Positions 59,542 to 64,000 of a stretch of 64,000 bases of DNA are shown in pieces. Source of the DNA: Flavobacterium acetivorans (GTDB lineage Bacteria > Bacteroidota > Bacteroidia > Flavobacteriales > Flavobacteriaceae); the NCBI RefSeq assembly GCF_020911885.1, contig NZ_CP087132.1, forward strand, positions 2,170,001 through 2,234,000, in the 5' to 3' direction. A program made the position numbers and the translations under genes. Position 1 is the first letter of the stretch. Each line of letters begins with the position of its first letter. Below the pieces are notes generated by a model, which made no database searches, had not been told where the DNA came from, and saw only the letters and a program-made list of their open reading frames with translations.

Positions 59542-59643
59542 CTAAGGGGTAGTAGTTGTTGTAGTAATTGTAGAAATAGCAGAAGCTGCAACCCAAATTT
59601 GAGTTGTAATCGAAGAGTGATATGTGGTTCTGTTACTTGACAT
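59542..59643 (-). CDS. thrL: thr operon leader peptide (attenuation leader)
   Basis: 33 codons from ATG 59643 to TAG 59542. The peptide starts MSSNRTTYHSSITTQ and ends ASAISTITTTTTTP: 11 threonines and 4 isoleucines, with six threonine codons in a row just before the stop. This is the composition expected of the leader that senses charged tRNA-Thr and tRNA-Ile, as in E. coli thrL, although the sequence is unrelated. It lies 112 bp upstream of thrA in the same direction, and a promoter-like TACATTTG is 11 bp before it. No strong GC-rich terminator is obvious between leader and thrA; a weak ACCCC-TTA-GGGGT hairpin overlaps the stop and T-rich stretches follow. Confidence 0.78.
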   Translation of the reverse strand: MSSNRTTYHSSITTQIWVAASAISTITTTTTTP

Positions 59644-59653
59644 TATGATATTT

Positions 59654-59661
59654 CAAATGTA
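59654..59661 (-). promoter_or_regulatory. Candidate promoter (-7) of the thr operon
   Basis: TACATTTG on minus matches TAnnTTTG. The start site would be near 59648, only a few bases before the leader peptide ATG at 59643, so the message may be almost leaderless. No TTG at 17-23 bp upstream. Confidence 0.5.
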
Positions 59662-60043
59662 CACTTTTTTTGTAAATTCGAAGCGAGTAAGTGTGTTTTT
59701 GCGAATATTTTAAAATAAGAAGTTTAATTGGACTCCAGTTGTCTATTTCTTAATTTACAAGCCTTTCATAAGAGCTATCATTATTTTTAGATTTAATTGA
59801 AGGTTTTTCTAAAAGTGTTTTGTGGTGCTTTTTCTAGTTTTTATTCCATCATTTAGGTACATCTAGTATAGACAATACGATATTTATAAATCAATTGGAC
59901 GTTAATTCAGAATAAGATTTAGGTTTAAAACGTATTAAATTTGTTAAATTATTGTTTATTGATAAGAATTTTAAATTATCATTAATATATGTTGCTTTTT
60001 AATGTTGATTTGTGGAATTTTGGCTTTTTAAATTCGATACCTA
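59662..60043. other. Divergent intergenic region between thr operon and hutH
   Basis: About 380 bp, AT-rich, no gene seen. A TAAATTTG at 59936-59943 is a possible -7 element for hutH. Confidence 0.5.
59936..59943 (+). promoter_or_regulatory. Candidate -7 element of hutH
   Basis: TAAATTTG matches TAnnTTTG; 100 bp before the hutH start, without a correctly spaced TTG. Confidence 0.32.
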
Positions 60044-61558
60044 ATGGATAATATGCATTATATAAGTACCGCTGTACTTTCTTTAGAAATAGTTCAAGAG
60101 ATCATTTCGCAACATAAATTATTAGAATTGTCTGAAGAAGCCAAAGTAAACATTCAAAAGTGTAGAGACTTTTTGGATAAAAAAATGGCTTCACATTCTG
60201 AACCAATTTATGGGATAAATACGGGTTTTGGTTCTTTGTGTAATGTGAAAATATCCAATGAAAATTTATCTAAACTTCAGGAAAATTTAGTTAAATCCCA
60301 TTCTTGTGGAACAGGTGAAGAGGTTCCTAGCGAAATTGTAAAACTGATGCTATTGCTTAAGATTCAATCTTTGAGTTATGGACATTCTGGGATTCAATTG
60401 CAAACAGTAGAGCGTTTGATCGCTTTTTACAATAATGATATTCTGCCGGTAATTTATACTCAGGGTTCGCTGGGTGCTTCTGGGGATTTAGCTCCATTAG
60501 CTCATTTATCATTGCCATTGCTGGGTGAAGGCGAAGTTTATTTTGAAGGTAAAAAAGTACATTCTTCAGAAATATTGAAGCGTTTTAATTGGGGACCAAT
60601 TGTATTGCAATCCAAAGAAGGTTTGGCTTTGTTGAACGGAACGCAGTTCATGAGTGCTTATGGAGTTCATATTTTGATGAAAGCGAATAAGTTTTCTTAT
60701 TTAGCTGATTTGATCGCTTCCATTTCATTGGAAGGATTCGATGGACGTATTGAGCCTTTTCACGAATTGATTCATTTTATTCGCCCACATAAAGGACAAA
60801 TCGTGACTGCTAATCGTATCAAAGGATTCTTAGAAGGAAGTGAAATTATTGAACAAGAAAAAACGCATGTTCAGGATCCCTATTCTTTCCGTTGTGTGCC
60901 GCAAGTTCATGGTGCTTCAAAAGACGCGATAGATTACGTAAGAAAAGTTTTTAAAACTGAAATTAATTCGGTTACCGATAATCCAAATATTTTTATTGAA
61001 AGTGACGAGATCATTTCGGGGGGGAATTTTCATGGACAGCCTTTAGCATTAGCACTGGATTTTATGGCTATTGCTTTGGCTGAATTAGGAAGTATTTCTG
61101 AGCGTAGAACCTATCAATTGATATCAGGATTGCGTAATCTTCCTGCATTTTTAGTAGATAACCCAGGACTGAATTCCGGTTTTATGATTCCACAATATAC
61201 AGCAGCAAGTATTGCCAGTCAAAACAAACAATTGGCCACGCCGTCAAGTATAGATAGTATTGTTTCCAGCAACGGGCAGGAAGATCATGTGAGTATGGGC
61301 GCTAATGGAGCGACAAAAGCATTACGCGTAATGGATAATCTGGAACGTATTTTAGCCATTGAGTTAATGAATGCTTCCCAAGCAATTCAATACCGAAGAC
61401 CATTGCATTCAAGTGATTTTATTGAGATGTTTTTGAGCTCGTATCGTGAGGAAGTTTCGTTGGTTACAGAGGATAGAATTTTGCATTATGACATTGAAAA
61501 AACAGTTTCATTTTTAAATAGTTTTCAGATCGAAGAAGATTTGTTAACATTGGCTTAA
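60044..61558 (+). CDS. hutH: Histidine ammonia-lyase
   Basis: 504 aa. It deaminates histidine to urocanate. The self-formed MIO cofactor motif is intact in GSLGASGDLAPLAHLSLP (Ala-Ser-Gly around 144-146). Other family blocks: YGINTGFGSLCNVKI near 52-66, NGTQFMSAYG near 195, QDPYSFRCVPQVHGA near 277-291, SVTDNPNIF and GGNFHGQPLALALD near 320-335. Two nearby ATGs (60044, 60053) are possible starts. hutU/hutI are not adjacent. Aromatic amino acid lyases of similar sequence exist, so tyrosine/phenylalanine lyase is a minor alternative. Confidence 0.9.
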   Translation: MDNMHYISTAVLSLEIVQEIISQHKLLELSEEAKVNIQKCRDFLDKKMASHSEPIYGINTGFGSLCNVKISNENLSKLQENLVKSHSCGTGEEVPSEIVKLMLLLKIQSLSYGHSGIQLQTVERLIAFYNNDILPVIYTQGSLGASGDLAPLAHLSLPLLGEGEVYFEGKKVHSSEILKRFNWGPIVLQSKEGLALLNGTQFMSAYGVHILMKANKFSYLADLIASISLEGFDGRIEPFHELIHFIRPHKGQIVTANRIKGFLEGSEIIEQEKTHVQDPYSFRCVPQVHGASKDAIDYVRKVFKTEINSVTDNPNIFIESDEIISGGNFHGQPLALALDFMAIALAELGSISERRTYQLISGLRNLPAFLVDNPGLNSGFMIPQYTAASIASQNKQLATPSSIDSIVSSNGQEDHVSMGANGATKALRVMDNLERILAIELMNASQAIQYRRPLHSSDFIEMFLSSYREEVSLVTEDRILHYDIEKTVSFLNSFQIEEDLLTLA

Positions 61559-61579
61559 CATTATCTTAAAATAAAGAAT

Positions 61580-61587
61580 TAAATTTG
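61580..61587 (+). promoter_or_regulatory. Candidate -7 element of the DUF47-PiT pair
   Basis: TAAATTTG, 19 bp before the DUF47 start codon; nearest TTG is 27 bp upstream. Confidence 0.4.
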
Positions 61588-61606
61588 TCCCCAAAAAATA
61601 AATAAA

Positions 61607-62251
61607 ATGTCATTAAATAGTATTTTCCAATTTTTAGTTCCAAAGGACAAGAAGTTTTTCCCGCTTTTCGAGGAAGCATCCACTAACTTGATTGAATTAG
61701 CTTCAAACTTGCACGAAGCGGTTAATTTGCCTTTAAAAGAAAGAGAAGTTCTTTTTCAAAAAATAGACAAATTAGAACAAAGAGGTGAGGATATTACGCG
61801 TCAGACTAATTTAGAGTTAAGTAGAAACTTCATCACTCCATTTGATAGAGAAGACATACACTCTTTGATTACATCAATTGACAATGTTGCAGATAACCTT
61901 CAAGGTGCTGCAAGCAGAATGAGATTGTATCAAGTGGATAAGATTACTAAGTCGATCAGAAAATTGACAGAAATTAATCTTGAGGCTTGTCAGAATATTG
62001 ATGCTGCGGTGAAAGAATTGAAAAACTTTAAAAACATCAAGAATATTACTGAAGCTTGTGCGAGAATCAGCAAGTTAGAGAATAAATCAGATAATGTTTA
62101 CAATAAAGCAGTGTTTGAAATTTTTGAAAATGAAACTGACGCAAAAAATATAATTAAATATAAGGAAGTACTGTCTGTTTTAGAAACAGCAACAGATAAG
62201 TGTAAAAGTGTGGCAGGTGTTTTAGAATCAATTGCTGTAAAGCATTCTTAA
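61607..62251 (+). CDS. DUF47 family protein (PhoU-like)
   Basis: 214 aa, nearly all helical with heptad-like spacing (FEEASTNLIELASNLHEAV, KIDKLEQRGEDITRQTNLELS, TPFDREDIHSLITSIDNVADNLQGAA). DUF47 proteins fold like PhoU and are almost always encoded just before a PiT phosphate transporter, which they are thought to control. Here the PiT gene begins 30 bp downstream, so the two form an operon. Confidence 0.92.
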   Translation: MSLNSIFQFLVPKDKKFFPLFEEASTNLIELASNLHEAVNLPLKEREVLFQKIDKLEQRGEDITRQTNLELSRNFITPFDREDIHSLITSIDNVADNLQGAASRMRLYQVDKITKSIRKLTEINLEACQNIDAAVKELKNFKNIKNITEACARISKLENKSDNVYNKAVFEIFENETDAKNIIKYKEVLSVLETATDKCKSVAGVLESIAVKHS

Positions 62252-62281
62252 TTTAATCAGTTACTTTCTGAAATTACATTT

Positions 62282-63628
62282 ATGGAATTTACTTTACTTA
62301 TAGTTATAATTGTACTGGCTTTAGTCTTTGATTACATCAATGGTTTTCATGATGCGGCCAATGCAATAGCTACCGTTGTTGCCACAAAAGTTTTATCCCC
62401 TTTTCAGGCGGTAGTTTGGGCAGCTTTCTTTAATTTTCTGGCTTATTGGGTTTTTGGTTTTGGAGTGGCAGATACGGTTGCTAAAACGGCCAATACGCTT
62501 GAGATTAATCTGGTAGTGATTCTCGCCGGTGTTATAGCAGCCATTATTTGGAATTTATTTACCTGGTGGCAGGGGATTCCTTCGAGTTCTTCTCATACTT
62601 TAATTGGTGGTTTTGCTGGTGCAGCCATTGCTCATGCCATTGCAGTCCATGGTTTTTTTGAATATACCATTGTTAACGGTGCAGAAATACACAAAGCCTA
62701 TTGGTACGATACCGTAAATTGGTATACAGCCGGTAAAGATGGTGGTTTTCCTTCGGGAGTTATGGTCATCGTTGCTTTTATCGTTTTGGCTCCTTTGTTG
62801 GGTGCTTTAATGTCGTATTTAATTTCTATTTGGCTTCTTAGTGCTTCTAAAAAAAGTATTTATCCTAAGATATTTACGGCAGTTTTGATGTTGTTAACGA
62901 TCTGGTTTGTTGAAAGTCAGATGATTTATTACGATCAAATTAAGAAACCACGTTTTGATTCTCATTTTTGGAGTGTTGTTTTCGAATCACACAATATAAA
63001 ATGGTTCTTAGTTGCTTTTATTATTTTGTCAATCAGTAGTTTTTGTTTGCTATTTAGTAGTTTAAACTTACACCAATCGGCATCTTGGTTGAAAAAGATG
63101 CAGTTATTGTCTTCTGCTGCCTTTAGTTTAGGTCACGGTGGAAATGATTCTCAAAAAGTAATGGGTATTATAGCGGCAGCCGTTACGGTCTATATCCATA
63201 CTAGTGGAATTGCCCAAGAAAGTCTTCCTCATTGGTTGGATGTTGTGCTTCCAAATGAAGAGGGTGATTTCAGAATGCCTGAATGGATTCCTTTGGCGTG
63301 TTATTCTGCTATTGCAGCAGGAACATTGAGTGGTGGATGGAAGATTGTAAAAACAATGGGTTCCAAAATCACAAAAGTGAGTTCTTTTGAAGGTGTAGCT
63401 GCAGAAACTGCCGGAGCATTAACTTTATATTTTACTGAGCATTTCAAGGTGCCTGTAAGTACAACACATACAATTACCGGTTCTATTATCGGTGTTGGTT
63501 TGACTAAAAGGGTCTCGGCGGTTCGTTGGGGAGTTACGGTAAGTCTTTTATGGGCTTGGGTTTTAACCATTCCAATTTCAGCAATTTTAGCTGCATTGAT
63601 TTATTATTTCCTTAGTTTATTCTTTTAA
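62282..63628 (+). CDS. PiT family inorganic phosphate transporter
   Basis: 448 aa, about ten to twelve membrane segments. Both PiT signatures are visible: DYINGFHDAANAIATVVATKVLSP near 17-40 and SFSLGHGGNDSQKVMGII near 282-298, plus SSSHTLIGGFAGAA and VPVSTTHTITGSIIGVGLTKR, the two repeated substrate motifs. Low-affinity phosphate (or sulfate) uptake coupled to protons or sodium. Downstream of the DUF47 regulator gene, ending in a strong terminator. Confidence 0.94.
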   Translation: MEFTLLIVIIVLALVFDYINGFHDAANAIATVVATKVLSPFQAVVWAAFFNFLAYWVFGFGVADTVAKTANTLEINLVVILAGVIAAIIWNLFTWWQGIPSSSSHTLIGGFAGAAIAHAIAVHGFFEYTIVNGAEIHKAYWYDTVNWYTAGKDGGFPSGVMVIVAFIVLAPLLGALMSYLISIWLLSASKKSIYPKIFTAVLMLLTIWFVESQMIYYDQIKKPRFDSHFWSVVFESHNIKWFLVAFIILSISSFCLLFSSLNLHQSASWLKKMQLLSSAAFSLGHGGNDSQKVMGIIAAAVTVYIHTSGIAQESLPHWLDVVLPNEEGDFRMPEWIPLACYSAIAAGTLSGGWKIVKTMGSKITKVSSFEGVAAETAGALTLYFTEHFKVPVSTTHTITGSIIGVGLTKRVSAVRWGVTVSLLWAWVLTIPISAILAALIYYFLSLFF

Positions 63629-63649
63629 AATAGATCATAAAATCAGATA

Positions 63650-63683
63650 CAAAAAACCATTAACAATTGTTAATGGTTTTTTG
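63650..63683 (+). terminator. Intrinsic terminator of the DUF47-PiT operon
   Basis: AAAAAACCATTAACA pairs with TGTTAATGGTTTTTT around ATT, followed by more T. It lies about 22 bp past the PiT stop. Confidence 0.87.
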
Positions 63684-63805
63684 TTTTTGTCCAAAATAGG
63701 ATTGTATGATTTAGAGATTGGTTTGGTGAAAGTAGTCTATAATGGTGAAATCATTTTATTTATATTCAATATTGGAAATCTGGAATTTAGTTGCTGTATT
63801 TGTAA

Positions 63806-64000
63806 TTATTCCTGATGTAATTCGGTCTTAATTTCGATTGGATTGCTTAAAATAAGGTGTATCGGACATTTATTTGCAATGGCTAATAATCTTATTTTTT
63901 GATCCGCGTCCAGGTCTCCAAATAGTTGAATTGAACGCTCAATTTTGGTTTTATTTTCTGATGGATCTCTATCGAGTGTGACTTCGACTTTTACCTCAGT
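63806..64000 (-). CDS. OsmC family protein (5' end outside window)
   Basis: Partial: the last 64 codons are visible on minus, ending at TAA 63808-63806. The visible part TKIERSIQLFGDLDADQKIRLLAIANKCPIHLIL contains the OsmC/YhfA peroxidatic cysteine motif (KCPIH) and the preceding helix. OsmC-type proteins reduce organic hydroperoxides or serve as thiol-dependent redox proteins. The short C-terminus resembles YhfA/SACOL-type members rather than Ohr. Confidence 0.82.
   Translation of the reverse strand, partial: TEVKVEVTLDRDPSENKTKIERSIQLFGDLDADQKIRLLAIANKCPIHLILSNPIEIKTELHQE

Noticed and set aside
59541..59553. ACCCC-TTA-GGGGT hairpin as the thr attenuator terminator
   Set aside because: Only 5 bp, overlaps the leader stop codon and has no T-run behind it; it may be part of the switch but is not a terminator by itself.
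59430..59591. N-terminal extension of thrA (54 residues) from an upstream in-frame ATG
   Set aside because: It is hydrophobic low-complexity sequence lying on the leader peptide in another frame; aspartokinases start at MKVLKFGGTSV.

Overview
The window looks like a chromosomal stretch of a Flavobacterium-like member of the Bacteroidetes. Evidence: an AT-rich genome, a SusC/SusD pair, large TonB-dependent receptors, almost no Shine-Dalgarno sequences before start codons, several TAnnTTTG promoter elements (two or three with a correctly spaced TTG), and a tmRNA whose tag ends NYALAA. I see no rRNA, tRNA, CRISPR array, insertion sequence, prophage or obvious pseudogene.

Layout. 1-8266 (minus strand) is a glycan/sialic-acid uptake locus: a Kelch-type mutarotase (cut by the window edge), N-acetylneuraminate lyase, a ROK-family repressor, then SusD and SusC. 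9028-12103 (plus) holds an AraC regulator, an ankyrin lipoprotein and an exported amidohydrolase. 12630-19581 (plus) is a run of three glycosidases (GH2 beta-galactosidase, GH27 alpha-galactosidase, second GH2). ssrA (tmRNA) follows at 19955-20348 on minus. Together, 1-19.6 kb reads as a polysaccharide/host-glycan utilisation region whose galactosidases could expose or use sugars imported by SusCD.

20.4-50 kb is mostly housekeeping: a beta-lactamase-fold serine hydrolase, a LYS1/alanine-dehydrogenase-like oxidoreductase, fumC, a TonB-type receptor, an ArsC-like protein, a CPBP protease, menE, DoxX, acyl-CoA carboxylase, lpxD, prfB (with an intact programmed +1 frameshift), threonine aldolase, YbaB/EbfC, an S9 oligopeptidase, a cysteine synthase, an EamA transporter, YebC, an S41 protease, gcvT, an S10 peptidase and an NAD(P)H-hydrate dehydratase.

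49.6-54.2 kb is the most accessory-looking part: an overlapping HipA-like kinase/DUF3037 pair, a GNAT, and a convergent pair made of an SH3b + Cys/His hydrolase and a predicted amidoligase of the glutamate-cysteine-ligase fold. 54.6-59.7 kb is the thrA-thrB-thrC operon on minus, preceded by a previously unlisted Thr/Ile-rich leader peptide that looks like an attenuation leader. 60-63.6 kb carries hutH and a DUF47-PiT phosphate transport pair; an OsmC-family gene is cut by the right edge.

Most interesting items: the prfB frameshift site with a strong AGGAGG in a lineage that hardly uses Shine-Dalgarno pairing, the thr leader peptide, the amidoligase/peptidase pair, the HipA-like/DUF3037 pair, and several long perfect palindromes between genes.
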